DNA of 64,000 bases from Porphyrobacter sp. SLTP (GTDB lineage: Bacteria; Pseudomonadota; Alphaproteobacteria; Sphingomonadales; Sphingomonadaceae). The notes under the pieces are model-generated. The model was not told where the DNA came from. It saw only the letters and a program-made list of their open reading frames with translations, and searched no databases. Positions 11,093 to 20,102 of this stretch are shown piece by piece; the first letter of the stretch is position 1; every line of letters begins with the position of its first letter. The position numbers were made by a program, and so were the translations under genes. The DNA lies in contig NZ_JAAALE010000002.1 in assembly GCF_009905735.1 (NCBI RefSeq), positions 248,001 through 312,000 of the forward strand, in the 5' to 3' direction.

Positions 11093-11884
11093 CTAGCTGC
11101 GCGTGGCCACCGCATAAAGCGCAATCGCCGCCGCGTTCGAGACATTGAGGCTCTCGATGGCCGAGGTGATCGGCAGCTTCGCCAACACGTCACAATGAGC
11201 GGCGATGTTCTGGCGCAGGCCTTCGCCCTCCGCGCCGAGCACAATCGCCAGCGGCCCGGTGGGCATGACATCGGCGAGCACCGCCTCGGCTTCGCCTGCC
11301 AGCCCGATGCGCCAATACCCGGCCTCGGCCAATTCCTCCAAGGCGCGGGCGAGGTTGACCACCCGCACCCACGGCACAGTCTCCAGCGCGCCCGATGCCG
11401 CCTTGGCCAGCACGCCGCCTTCGGAAGGCGCATGGCGGTCCTGCGTCACGATCGCCGCGGCCCCGAAGGCCGCCGCCGAGCGCAGGATCGCGCCGACATT
11501 GTGCGGATCGGTCACCTGATCGAGCACCACGATGGGCCGGGCCGCTTCGCCATCTGCCACCTCGTCGAGGAACACGTCTTCCAATGCGGCGCATTCCAGC
11601 ACCAGCCCTTGATGCGGCGCGTCCTTGGCGACCAGGCGGGCGAGATCGGCCGCCTGGGCATGTTCGACCGGGAAACCTGCGGGCAATTCGCCGTCGAGGC
11701 TTTCGAGACCTTCCGGCGTGGCCCACAGCTTGCGGTGCTGGCGATCAGGGTTCTTGAGCGCGGCCTCGACCGCATGGCGGCCCCAGAGGCGCACCTGTCC
11801 CGCACTGCCACGACCCGAGCCGCGCCCGCCCTTCATACGCCCCGCACGGCCCCGCAGGGCGCGCTTCTTTTCACCTTTGCTCAT
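11093..11884 (-). CDS. rlmB: 23S rRNA (guanosine-2'-O-)-methyltransferase RlmB, TrmH family
   Basis: SPOUT-class rRNA 2'-O-methyltransferase, 263 residues from the ATG at 11884. A basic N-terminal tail (SKGEKKRALRGRAGRMKGGRG) is followed by the substrate-binding domain beginning VRLWGRHAVEAALKNPDRQ. Family motifs: LDQVTDPHNVGAILRSAAAFGA (motif 1), VLGAEGEGLRQNI (motif 2) and IESLNVSNAAAIALYA (motif 3), which form the trefoil-knot SAM site. RlmB methylates G2251 of 23S rRNA; closely related TrmH enzymes act on tRNA, so the exact target is inferred. The lipoprotein gene follows on the same strand after 25 bases. Confidence 0.9.
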   Translation of the reverse strand: MSKGEKKRALRGRAGRMKGGRGSGRGSAGQVRLWGRHAVEAALKNPDRQHRKLWATPEGLESLDGELPAGFPVEHAQAADLARLVAKDAPHQGLVLECAALEDVFLDEVADGEAARPIVVLDQVTDPHNVGAILRSAAAFGAAAIVTQDRHAPSEGGVLAKAASGALETVPWVRVVNLARALEELAEAGYWRIGLAGEAEAVLADVMPTGPLAIVLGAEGEGLRQNIAAHCDVLAKLPITSAIESLNVSNAAAIALYAVATRS

Positions 11885-12055
11885 GTTGTTTCCCGCCTGA
11901 GGCTTTTCAAAGGCACCCCCTGCCAGCAGGGGCATTGACAGGCAAGCAGTGCTTCGCCAAAGGGGCGCCTCTCGGCGGCGGGCCCGGCAACGGACTCGCG
12001 CAATTTCAGAGCGTGACCCGCTCAGGAGCGCCCCCCTCATGGCAGGGGACTGTGT

Positions 12056-12141
12056 GGACAGGTGGCCGAGTGGTTAAAGGCAGCAGACTGTAAATCTGCC
12101 CGCGCAAGCGTACGCTGGTTCGAATCCAGCCCTGTCCACCA
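12056..12141 (+). tRNA. tRNA-Tyr (GTA)
   Basis: Class II tRNA of 86 bases including the encoded CCA. The acceptor arms GGACAGG/CCTGTCC pair perfectly. The anticodon loop reads ACTGTAAAT with anticodon GTA, and the long variable arm (CCCGCGCAAGCGTACGC region) is as expected for tRNA-Tyr. The T-loop is TTCGAAT. The 172-base stretch to the left (11885-12055) holds no gene; it contains a TTGACA at 11935-11940. Confidence 0.96.
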
Positions 12142-12238
12142 CTTCCTCCGTTTTGACCTGACCGAACACGTTTGGTCCATTCCCCATCAGCAAAAGCCGG
12201 TGCGTCGCCTGATGGCTCGCCGGTTTGCTCGTCTGCGC

Positions 12239-14620
12239 TCAGGCGGCGAGCATTTCCGGTTGTTGATCGGCCCACTTGAGGCCCGGCAGATAGCGCGCGT
12301 CGACCTTGCCGTCTTTCAGGGCGAAGAGGTGCAGCCAGCCATTATCGAACAGCGCCCGGACGCTCGCGTGCTTTTCGAGAATCTTGAGCATTTCCTCGCG
12401 CGGGGCCTCGATCATGACCGAAAGGCGCAGGGGTTCATGCGCGAGGTGCTCGCCGTCATGCACCGCCTGCCAGGGCAGACCAGCGCGAAGCTTGCCGCCA
12501 TTGCCTTCGATCACGCCGATCCCGCCAACCACATTGTGGATCAGCTTGTTACCGCCGCCGAAAATTTCAGGCGCGACGCTGGAGCCGTAATACTGGAGGC
12601 TGATCCAGCTCGCCACCACCACCGGGGCGGTGATGATCAGTTCCAGCGTGCCGAAGCCTGCGTCCGCCTGCCAGTCGTAGGAATGCAGGAACGCGCGCCC
12701 GCCAAGGTCGCGACCAGCGGTTGCCTCGCGCGGGGCGGCGATAAAGGCGGCGCATCCGGCAAGGCCCCATTCCGGGCGGATTTCGGCCCAGTTCTGCGCG
12801 CGGGCGGCGATGGTGTTCCCGCGCGCGCCGGGTAGGCGCACCGCGCGTTCGGCCCGCGCAACCTTGGCGGCCTGCGCCAGCCATTTGCGCACTCTGGCAA
12901 GATCGCCGCTGCGCGCGGCGGGGAGGCCATCTTCGTAGATGGTGATGTCATCGGTGGTGGTATCGTGCAGACCCGCCACGAACAGGGTGTCCGCCCGAAC
13001 ATCCACGCCCCGTTCGGCCAATCCCGCGCGGGTTTCGGGATCGTTGAGCAGGATCGCGAGCAGCCGCGCGGAGACTTCGCCGGTGTACCCGCCGCAGGCC
13101 CCGCAGTGGTAGGCGCTTTCATGCGGGTTGTTGGTGGTGTTGCCGCCGTGGCCGAGCAGCAGCACAACCGCGCCGTGGCCTTGCGTCAGGCTCATCGCCT
13201 TGAGCACCGCCGCGCCGGTATCGGCCTTGGCTGCGGCGCTCATGCCGCCGATGACTTCGGGGGCAGGCTCGGACTTGGCGGTGTTGCCAAGGCCGAGCGC
13301 CGACTTCACCAGCTTCACCGCATAGACCGGACCCATCGCCTCGACAAAGGCGAAGGAAGACACCGCCGCCTGCCGGAACCGGCCCCATGCGCGCTGGCTG
13401 CGGGCATTGATGCGGGAGGCCTGATCCTTGGCCGGATCGCCCGCGCTCGTGGTGTTGACTGCGGGGTTGAGCAGCACCGGCAGGCGCGCTTCGAGTATGT
13501 CCGAACCATGCGCATGGTGCGCCAGAGGCAGGCCGAAAAACCCGGCAAAACCGATGGTTGCGATGGAATGATCGACCGATTCGAGCGCGCGGCGGAAGAC
13601 TTCAGAACGCACGTCGATGCAGAAGGCGGCTTGCAGGAAGGGCCGCTCGCCTTGCGGGGCCGCACCGTCGAGCGCGGCGGCAAGACGGCGCTGATGACCG
13701 CGATCGGCCGCGTCTTGCAGGATTGCCAGCGCCACGTCCTCGGCGGTCGCGGTGATCGGCACCGCGTGCGCCGCGACGGTTGCAGCCCAGCGATCGGCGA
13801 TCTGCGGTGTGCGCAGCAGCAGCGCCTCGTCCCAGATCAGGCGGATTGCGAGCAGGTCCATCAGCGTGCGGTCGGTATCGCCGACCAGTTCCGCCTGCCA
13901 GAGCAGCCAGCGCGCATGCTGCGCCCAGCCGCCAAGGCTCATGGCCAAGCGGTGGAATGCGGTCGGCGCGGCCGCGTCAGACAGGCCGAGCGTCTCGGCT
14001 GCGGAGAGGATCGCACGCTCGGTGGTGTCGGGCGCGCAGGCGACATGGGCGCAGAAGCCGTCCAGCCCGGCGATTTCCGGCGTGAGGTCATGCAGCGCCC
14101 AGCCGCGCCAGGCCGTGAAGGCTTCGGCACCGGGCGCGGGTGACCACAGGGCTTGGCCGCGGTCGAAGTGCCCTGCCGCCCACAGGCCGATGCACTTGTC
14201 GATCAGGGCGGGCCAATCGATCCCGGTCGCCTCGGCAGCGAGATCAGCCACAGTGGGCAGGGCACGCGGCGCAGGGCCATCACCCAGCGTCACGGCCATT
14301 TCGCGCAAGGCGGTGACAGTCGCAGGCTTCAGAGGCGAGGGCGAGGCGGCGAGCGCCTCGGCAAGGTTATCGGCGCTGATCCGGCCATCCTTGATGGCGG
14401 CGGCATATTCGGCGCCGGTACAGGTGACGCGCACCCCGGCGACGCGGGCAAGGCGCGCGGCGGTGCTGGCGAGGTCTTCTCCGGTCTGCCCGAGGAAGGG
14501 GTTTACCGCCACGGTCGCATCCAGCGGGAAGGCAGGCGGAATGGCGCGGCCGGCAGCCTCGGCGGCTTCGAGCACCGCGGAAAAGCGGGCCGGGGCGATG
14601 TCAGCGTGGTTCATCAGCAT
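12239..14620 (-). CDS. dabA: DabA-like inorganic carbon transporter subunit (DUF2309)
   Basis: Large DUF2309 protein, 793 residues from the ATG at 14620 (GGAG eight bases upstream). DabA is the carbonic-anhydrase-like subunit of the DAB complex, which couples CO2 hydration to the ion gradient through a membrane partner. The zinc ligands match the described pattern: Cys334 and Asp336 in FCIDVRSE, His491 in LLGHGGNTTNN, and Cys506 in HCGACGGYTGE, with the same 2- and 15-residue spacings as in Halothiobacillus DabA. The partner dabB lies directly upstream (25-base gap) on the same strand, and a LysR regulator is divergent from it. Function in this organism is inferred from family and context. 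Confidence 0.9.
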   Translation of the reverse strand: MLMNHADIAPARFSAVLEAAEAAGRAIPPAFPLDATVAVNPFLGQTGEDLASTAARLARVAGVRVTCTGAEYAAAIKDGRISADNLAEALAASPSPLKPATVTALREMAVTLGDGPAPRALPTVADLAAEATGIDWPALIDKCIGLWAAGHFDRGQALWSPAPGAEAFTAWRGWALHDLTPEIAGLDGFCAHVACAPDTTERAILSAAETLGLSDAAAPTAFHRLAMSLGGWAQHARWLLWQAELVGDTDRTLMDLLAIRLIWDEALLLRTPQIADRWAATVAAHAVPITATAEDVALAILQDAADRGHQRRLAAALDGAAPQGERPFLQAAFCIDVRSEVFRRALESVDHSIATIGFAGFFGLPLAHHAHGSDILEARLPVLLNPAVNTTSAGDPAKDQASRINARSQRAWGRFRQAAVSSFAFVEAMGPVYAVKLVKSALGLGNTAKSEPAPEVIGGMSAAAKADTGAAVLKAMSLTQGHGAVVLLLGHGGNTTNNPHESAYHCGACGGYTGEVSARLLAILLNDPETRAGLAERGVDVRADTLFVAGLHDTTTDDITIYEDGLPAARSGDLARVRKWLAQAAKVARAERAVRLPGARGNTIAARAQNWAEIRPEWGLAGCAAFIAAPREATAGRDLGGRAFLHSYDWQADAGFGTLELIITAPVVVASWISLQYYGSSVAPEIFGGGNKLIHNVVGGIGVIEGNGGKLRAGLPWQAVHDGEHLAHEPLRLSVMIEAPREEMLKILEKHASVRALFDNGWLHLFALKDGKVDARYLPGLKWADQQPEMLAA

Positions 14621-14645
14621 GGCATTGTCTCCGTTGGTGCGTTCA

Positions 14646-16211
14646 TCAGCGGGTGGTTGTCGTGCGGAAGCCGCCGATTGCGCGGTCCAGCAGGGCGTTG
14701 AGGTAGAGGCCATTGGCAAGGTGGACGCGCAGACCGGCCGTCGCGGGGTGGTGCGCCCACAGGGGGAACAGGGCCTGCGCAAAGGCGACAAGGCCGAAGC
14801 TCGCCACCGCGATCACCAGCATCGCCCATTCCAGCTCGCCCGGCATCGGCGGGGTCGGCAGGATCGGGCCCCAGATGGCTTGGGCCAGGGTCTGGAAGCT
14901 GAAGTAACCAATGGCGGCAGCAAGCGCGGCACCGGCGGTGCGCTTGGTCAGGGCGACCGGCGCGCGGTCGGCAAGGCCCTGTGCGACGAGGTAAGCCACC
15001 CCGAAGATCAGGATCGCGCCCAGCGCCAGCGCCTGCGGGGACTTCGGTCCAAACACGGCGGTGAAGGCCCCGGCGATCGCGGCGAAGATGGCGAGCGCCA
15101 AGGCGAAGCTCTTGAGCACCGCTGCAACGCTCGGCACTGCGACCGGGCCGGGGCGGCGGATATTGGCTACCTCGGCCACCGCGCCGCCGGAGGAAAGGAA
15201 GGCGTGCGCTTTGTAAAGCGAGTGGGCGATGATGTGCAGCAGCGCCAGCGTCCACAGGCCGAGCCCGCATTGCAGCAGCATGAAGCCCATCTGCGAGATC
15301 GTCGACCAGGCGAGCGCGGTCTTGATCGCGCTCTGAGTCAGCATGACGGCTGCACCGAACAGGGCGGTCAGCCCGCCGATCAGGACGAGCGCGGCCATCG
15401 CGCCGGTGCTCGCCTGCACCAGCGGGGCGGCCGTGATCAGCAGCACGCCGCCCGAATTGATGATCCCGGCGTGGAGCAGCGCGGAGACGGGGGTGGGGGC
15501 CTCCATCACCTCGGTAAGCCAGCCGTGGAGCGGGAAGGCGGCAGTCTTGAGCGCGGCGGCGGCGACGATGGCTGCAACGCCCAGCGTTCCGGCAAGCCCA
15601 AGCCCGGTGGTAGCCGCGGCGGCAGGCAGCGCGGCCAGATCGAGCGTCCCGAAACGGGCGAACAGCAGCCCCGCAGCGATCACCAGCATCACGTCACCCG
15701 TGTGCCACACGGCGCCAAACTTGGTCGCCGCGCGCTGAGCTTCGGGCCGGTCGGGGTAGAACAGCAGCAGGCGCTTGAGGGTCAGGCCGACCGCGATGGC
15801 GGCAAGGATCATGGTGGGCAGGGTGCCCGCCTGCACGAACACCAGAACCGCGGCAAGCGTGGTCAGCATCAGCGCATGGAACGCACCCTCGCGCGCTTCT
15901 CCGTCGAGATAGGCGCGACTGTAGCGCATCACGATCCAGCCGATGAAGCCGACCAGCGTGGCGACGCTCGCACTGACAAGGTCGCTGCGGAGCGCAAGAG
16001 CGAAGGGGCCATCCAGCAGCGCAAAACCCGGGGAGGAGAACAAGGCGGTCTGGACAAGGCCTGCGAGCGCCAGCCCAAAAGCGGCTAGTGCCGCGCCTTC
16101 CGACCAGCGCGGCAGGCTGCCGGGACGCTTACCGGGACGGGCGAGCGCAAACAGGATCACTGGCACAAGCGCCAGCGGGGCAAACAGCGTGAGGGCGATG
16201 GCGTCAGACAT
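14646..16211 (-). CDS. dabB: DabB-like membrane subunit, NADH dehydrogenase subunit L (ND5) family
   Basis: Polytopic inner-membrane protein of the ND5/MrpA/NuoL antiporter family, 521 residues. Visible family features are AGIINSGGVLLITAAPL, the helix WSTISQMGFMLLQCGLGLW and HIIAHSLYKAHAFLSSGGAV, which correspond to the proton-channel helices of NuoL with conserved Lys and His residues. It sits in a two-gene unit with dabA, not in a nuo or mrp operon, which supports the role as the ion-translocating half of a DAB carbon-uptake complex. An isolated antiporter function is less likely given the partner. Confidence 0.88.
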   Translation of the reverse strand: MSDAIALTLFAPLALVPVILFALARPGKRPGSLPRWSEGAALAAFGLALAGLVQTALFSSPGFALLDGPFALALRSDLVSASVATLVGFIGWIVMRYSRAYLDGEAREGAFHALMLTTLAAVLVFVQAGTLPTMILAAIAVGLTLKRLLLFYPDRPEAQRAATKFGAVWHTGDVMLVIAAGLLFARFGTLDLAALPAAAATTGLGLAGTLGVAAIVAAAALKTAAFPLHGWLTEVMEAPTPVSALLHAGIINSGGVLLITAAPLVQASTGAMAALVLIGGLTALFGAAVMLTQSAIKTALAWSTISQMGFMLLQCGLGLWTLALLHIIAHSLYKAHAFLSSGGAVAEVANIRRPGPVAVPSVAAVLKSFALALAIFAAIAGAFTAVFGPKSPQALALGAILIFGVAYLVAQGLADRAPVALTKRTAGAALAAAIGYFSFQTLAQAIWGPILPTPPMPGELEWAMLVIAVASFGLVAFAQALFPLWAHHPATAGLRVHLANGLYLNALLDRAIGGFRTTTTR

Positions 16212-16303
16212 GGCAGCGCTCCGGCAGGAAAAGAGGGCTTCAGGAACGCTTTGCCGGATAGGGGGTGGACGAAATTAAAGAAAATACATATTTTGTCGTC
16301 AAA

Positions 16304-16325
16304 CGTTCGTCTCAATCGAACGATT
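16304..16325. promoter_or_regulatory. Candidate LysR operator in the dabB-lysR intergenic region
   Basis: Two nested dyads lie 17-38 bases upstream of the lysR start: CGTTCG-N7-CGAACG (16304-16322) and AATCG-AA-CGATT (16314-16325). The 130-base gap between divergent dabB and lysR is AT-richer than its surroundings around 16271-16300. A LysR protein encoded next to its divergent target normally binds such a site; the binding here is inferred, not shown. Confidence 0.5.
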
Positions 16326-16341
16326 ATGCGAAATTGGTACC

Positions 16342-17256
16342 ATGGCGACGCTCAACCTTCACCACCTGCGACTCTTCCGCGCAACCGCGCGCGAAGGCAC
16401 GCTGACCGCGGCGGCCCGCGCGCTCAATATCTCGCAAAGCGCGGTTTCCACACAGATCAAGGCGCTGGAGGCGGATCTCGGCCATGATCTGTTCGAGCGG
16501 CGCGGCCGCAATCTGGTGCTGACCGAGGCAGGGCGGATCGCGCTGGATTATGCCGAGCAGATCTTCCGCGCCTCCGAACAGCTCACCGCCACGTTCCGCG
16601 CAGTCGGTGGACAACGGAAGGTTCTGCGGATCGGCGCGCTGGCGACCTTATCGCGCAATTTCCAGATGGGCTTTCTCCAACCACTGATCGGGCGCGACGA
16701 TGTTGAAGTGGTTTTGCGGTCAGGCACGCAAGCGAGCCTGCTGCGCGCGCTCGACGCGCTGACGATTGACGTGCTGCTCACCAATCAGGTGCCCGCCCGC
16801 GATGCGGCGAGCCCCTATCTGGTGCGGCGCTTGGCGGAGCAGCCGGTCAGCCTGGTTGGCACACGATCGCGCTTGGCCATGGCGGCGCAGGGCCTCAGTC
16901 GCCTGCTCACCACCGCGCCGCTGATCCTGCCCACGCCCGAGACTGCGCTGCGGGCCGGGTTCGATGCGATGATCGAAGGGCTTGGCATCGTTCCGCGCGT
17001 CGCCGCCGAGGCGGACGACATGGCGATGATCCGGCTTCTGGCCCGCAATGATGTCGGCGTCGCAGTAATTCCGCCCATCGTGGTGCGTGATGAATTGGCC
17101 GCTGGTACGCTTTACGAGCTGTTTCAGTTGCCCGAGATCACCGAGGAATTCTACGCCGTCACCATCGCGCGGACCTTTCCCAATCCGCTGTTGCGCGATG
17201 TGCTCGAACCGGAGGCGCAGGCGGCAGGGCTTGCGGCAGGAGAGGGGGGGCAGTAA
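16342..17256 (+). CDS. LysR family transcriptional regulator
   Basis: 304-residue LysR-type regulator. The N-terminal winged helix is clear: LNLHHLRLFRATAREGTLTAAARALNISQSAVSTQIKALEADLGHDLFERRGRNLVLTEAG. The remainder is the two-lobed effector domain. It is transcribed away from dabB-dabA across a 130-base gap with palindromic sequence, so it probably controls that operon, as CbbR-like and other LysR proteins control adjacent carbon-uptake genes. The next gene begins 3 bases after its stop on the same strand. Confidence 0.9.
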   Translation: MATLNLHHLRLFRATAREGTLTAAARALNISQSAVSTQIKALEADLGHDLFERRGRNLVLTEAGRIALDYAEQIFRASEQLTATFRAVGGQRKVLRIGALATLSRNFQMGFLQPLIGRDDVEVVLRSGTQASLLRALDALTIDVLLTNQVPARDAASPYLVRRLAEQPVSLVGTRSRLAMAAQGLSRLLTTAPLILPTPETALRAGFDAMIEGLGIVPRVAAEADDMAMIRLLARNDVGVAVIPPIVVRDELAAGTLYELFQLPEITEEFYAVTIARTFPNPLLRDVLEPEAQAAGLAAGEGGQ

Positions 17257-17259
17257 GGC

Positions 17260-18411
17260 GTGCGCCCCATGCAAGAAAGTCCCATGCAGGAAATGCAAGC
17301 TCCCCTCACCGGCCGCCCGGTCATCTCGGCCACCGGCCTGTTCACGCCCGCCGACAGCATCTCCAACGAAGAACTGGTCGCCAGCTTCAACGCCTTTGTG
17401 GATCGCCACAACGAGGCCAATCCGGATGCTGAGCCGCTCGCCTATTCGTCGGTCGAGTTCATCGAGAAGGCGAGCGGGATCAAATCGCGCCATGTGATGA
17501 GCAAGGCGCCGATCCTTGATCCTGCGATCATGTGCCCGCGCCTGCCCGAACGAGGCAATGACGAGCTGTCGTTCATGGCCGAAATCGGCGTGGCCGCGGC
17601 GCGGCAGGCGCTGGAGCGCGCTGGCCGCAAGCCTGAGGATGTCGATGCGGTGCTGTGCGCGGCCTCGAACATGCAGCGCCCCTATCCGGCGATGGCGATC
17701 GAGATCCAGCAGGCGCTGGGGATCGAAGGCTTCGGCTTCGACATGAATGTCGCCTGCTCTTCGGCGACCTTCGGCATTCAGACCGCCGCTGACTATATCC
17801 GCGCAGGCAATGCGCGGTCCGTGCTGGTGGTCAGCCCGGAAATCACCTCCGGCCACCTCAACTGGCGCGACCGCGATAGCCACTTCATCTTCGGCGATGT
17901 CGCCACAGCCGTGCTGGTCGAAGATGCCGCCATTGCGCCGACAGAGCACTGGGCTATCCTTGGCACCAAGCTGAAAACGGTGTTCTCCAACAACATCCGC
18001 AACAATTTCGGTTTCCTTAACCGCGCTGCGCCTGAAACTGCGGACACCGCCGACAAGCTGTTCGTCCAAGAGGGCCGCAAGGTATTTCGGGAAGTCGTGC
18101 CGATGGTGGCGCAGATGATCCTTGATGAAGCTGCGCGGCTGGGGATCGATCCCGAAGGTCTGCGCCGCCTGTGGCTGCATCAGGCCAATGCGGGCATGAA
18201 CCGGCTGATCTCGACCAAGGTGCTGGGTCACGAGGCGAATGAGGACGAGAGCCCGACGGTGCTCGACACCTATGGCAACACCTCGAGCGCGGGTTCGATC
18301 ATCGCCTTCCACCAGCATAGCGACGATCTCGTGGCTGGCGATACCGGCCTCATTTGCAGCTTCGGCGCCGGCTATTCTGCGGGCACGGTGTTCGTACGCA
18401 AGGTGAGCTGA
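17260..18411 (+). CDS. 3-oxoacyl-ACP synthase III-like (KAS III/FabH family) protein
   Basis: Thiolase-fold condensing enzyme of the KAS III type, 383 residues from GTG 17260; ATGs at 17269, 17284 and 17293 are alternatives, and AGGAGAGG upstream fits the GTG best. The Cys-His-Asn triad is intact: Cys166 in MNVACSSATFG, His307 in LWLHQANAGMN, Asn340 in DTYGNTSSAGS. It is longer than canonical FabH (about 320) and belongs to a distinct FabH-like group that begins GRPVISATGLFTPADSISNEELV. The acyl substrate is unknown. Position before psd and pssA places it in a lipid-synthesis neighbourhood. Confidence 0.85.
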   Translation: MRPMQESPMQEMQAPLTGRPVISATGLFTPADSISNEELVASFNAFVDRHNEANPDAEPLAYSSVEFIEKASGIKSRHVMSKAPILDPAIMCPRLPERGNDELSFMAEIGVAAARQALERAGRKPEDVDAVLCAASNMQRPYPAMAIEIQQALGIEGFGFDMNVACSSATFGIQTAADYIRAGNARSVLVVSPEITSGHLNWRDRDSHFIFGDVATAVLVEDAAIAPTEHWAILGTKLKTVFSNNIRNNFGFLNRAAPETADTADKLFVQEGRKVFREVVPMVAQMILDEAARLGIDPEGLRRLWLHQANAGMNRLISTKVLGHEANEDESPTVLDTYGNTSSAGSIIAFHQHSDDLVAGDTGLICSFGAGYSAGTVFVRKVS

Positions 18412-18459
18412 GGGCCGAGTTGCTTGCGGCCACGCGCTGCACTCCCTAGAAGCCCTCCG

Positions 18460-19212
18460 ATGGCAGGCGAAATTCTCGATAACAAAGGTCGCGGCGAGGC
18501 GGGCTGGGATTGGCCCGCGATCCATCCGGAAGGTCGCAAATTCGGGTTGATCGCATTGGCGGTGAGCCTGTTCTTCTTGCTCGCGCTCGATTGGGAGCTG
18601 ATCGGCTGGCCGCTGCTGCTGCTCAGTTTCGGCGTGTTCGCCTTCTTCCGCGACCCCGAACGGGTGGTCCCGCAGGGTGAGGCTGCGATCATCGCTCCGG
18701 CTGACGGGATCGTCACGCTGATCGAGGAGGTCGAACCACCGCTCGAATTGCAGATCGACGACGGCTCGGGCTTTGCGGGCCTGCCCAACGGCACTGTGAC
18801 GCGGGTGTCGATCTTCATGAGCGTGTTCGATGTTCACATCAACCGTACACCTGTGGGCGGGACGGTACGGCGGGTGGTCTATATCCCCGGCAAGTTCATG
18901 AACGCCGAACTCGACAAGGCGAGCGAGGAAAACGAACGCCAGCATATCCTGATCGAACGGAGTGATGGGCTGAAGATCGGCTTCACGCAGATTGCCGGGT
19001 TGGTGGCGCGGCGGATCGTGCCGTTCGTCAAGCCGGGTGACATGGTCGCCAAGGGCCAGCGTGTCGGCCTGATCCGCTTCGGTAGCCGCGTTGATATCTA
19101 TCTTCCGGCCGGGACCGATCCCAAGGTCATGATCGGCCAGACCACCATTGCCGGCGAAACCGTCATTGCCGAGATCGGCCAGCGCGGGTTGATCGAGGGA
19201 ATTTCGCAGTGA
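18460..19212 (+). CDS. psd: Phosphatidylserine decarboxylase proenzyme, short type
   Basis: Makes phosphatidylethanolamine from phosphatidylserine. 250 residues from the ATG at 18460, the length of the short (archaeal-type) Psd common in alphaproteobacteria. An N-terminal hydrophobic hairpin (residues about 27-55, with [32 protein letters not shown]) anchors it to the inner membrane. The conserved [16 protein letters not shown] block and the autocleavage site FGS (Gly208-Ser209) in [13 protein letters not shown] are present; Ser209 becomes the pyruvoyl group. The stop overlaps the pssA start by four bases, so the two steps of PE synthesis are translationally coupled. Confidence 0.95.
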   Translation: MAGEILDNKGRGEAGWDWPAIHPEGRKFGLIALAVSLFFLLALDWELIGWPLLLLSFGVFAFFRDPERVVPQGEAAIIAPADGIVTLIEEVEPPLELQIDDGSGFAGLPNGTVTRVSIFMSVFDVHINRTPVGGTVRRVVYIPGKFMNAELDKASEENERQHILIERSDGLKIGFTQIAGLVARRIVPFVKPGDMVAKGQRVGLIRFGSRVDIYLPAGTDPKVMIGQTTIAGETVIAEIGQRGLIEGISQ

Positions 19213-20102
19213 GCCAACCGCCCCGCAAGCGCGGCCCGCGCAAGATTCCGGGCGCGCGGTTCTTCCCGGCACGGCTGGGCCCCAAGGCCGCCGAGGACGA
19301 GGACGAAGATGTGCGCAGTCCGGGTGCCGGCGGGCTGACCTTGCGGGCCATGCTGCCCAACGCGATCACGGCAGCAGCACTGTGCTCGGGGCTGACTGGC
19401 ATCCGCTTCGCAATTGATGCGCAGTGGACTTATGCGATTGGCCTCGTGGTCCTGGCCGGTGTGCTCGACGGGATCGACGGGCGCATCGCGCGGCTGCTCA
19501 ACGCGCAGTCGCGTTTCGGTGCGGAGCTCGACAGTCTGGCGGATTCGATTTCCTTTGGCGTTGCGCCAGCGCTGATCCTGTTCCTTTGGTCCTTGCAGGA
19601 CTGGCCGCGCTTTGGCTGGTTTGCGGCGCTCGCCTTTGCGATCTGCTGTGCGCTGAGGCTCGCGCGGTTCAACGCCCGGATCGATCTGGACGATCAGCCG
19701 CACAAGTCTGCCGGATTCCTCACCGGCGTGCCTGCTCCGGTCGGGGCAGGGCTGGCCTTCACCCCGTTCTACCTGTGGCACGAAACCGGCATTGCCGTGT
19801 TCCGCGATCCCGTGCTGATGACTCTCTGGCTGGCGGTAATCGCTATCTTGATGATCTCGAACATGGCAACCTTGAGCTGGGCCTCGATCCGGCCGCGCCG
19901 TTCGATCCGCTTGCCGTTGATCGCCTTTACGGGGCTGGCGTTTGCCGCATTGTTGTTGGAGCCGTGGTGGACGCTAGCGGCGATCTGTATCGCCTATCTT
20001 GCGCTGATGCCTTACGGCCTAGTGAAGTACGGGCGGATCAAGCAGCGGCGCAAATTTGATGCGGCAGCCTCCGCAGCGGAGCCGAGCGCCGACGCGGCGT
20101 GA
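19209..20102 (+). CDS. pssA: CDP-diacylglycerol-serine O-phosphatidyltransferase
   Basis: Inner-membrane CDP-alcohol phosphatidyltransferase, 297 residues, forming phosphatidylserine from CDP-diacylglycerol and serine. The start is a GTG in a GTGA overlap with psd. A basic cytoplasmic N-terminus ([21 protein letters not shown]) precedes several membrane segments. The CDP-OH-P signature is complete: [20 protein letters not shown] followed by LDSLAD. Its 3' end overlaps a small minus-strand gene by 65 bases (20038-20102). Confidence 0.95.
   Translation: MSQPPRKRGPRKIPGARFFPARLGPKAAEDEDEDVRSPGAGGLTLRAMLPNAITAAALCSGLTGIRFAIDAQWTYAIGLVVLAGVLDGIDGRIARLLNAQSRFGAELDSLADSISFGVAPALILFLWSLQDWPRFGWFAALAFAICCALRLARFNARIDLDDQPHKSAGFLTGVPAPVGAGLAFTPFYLWHETGIAVFRDPVLMTLWLAVIAILMISNMATLSWASIRPRRSIRLPLIAFTGLAFAALLLEPWWTLAAICIAYLALMPYGLVKYGRIKQRRKFDAAASAAEPSADAA

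Noticed and set aside
13752..16088. 778-codon plus-strand open frame opposite dabA and dabB
   Set aside because: Antisense shadow; the low-complexity Arg/Gly/Gln translation carries no motif.
16720..19272. 850-codon minus-strand open frame across lysR, KAS III and psd
   Set aside because: Spans three well-supported sense genes and has no recognisable domain.
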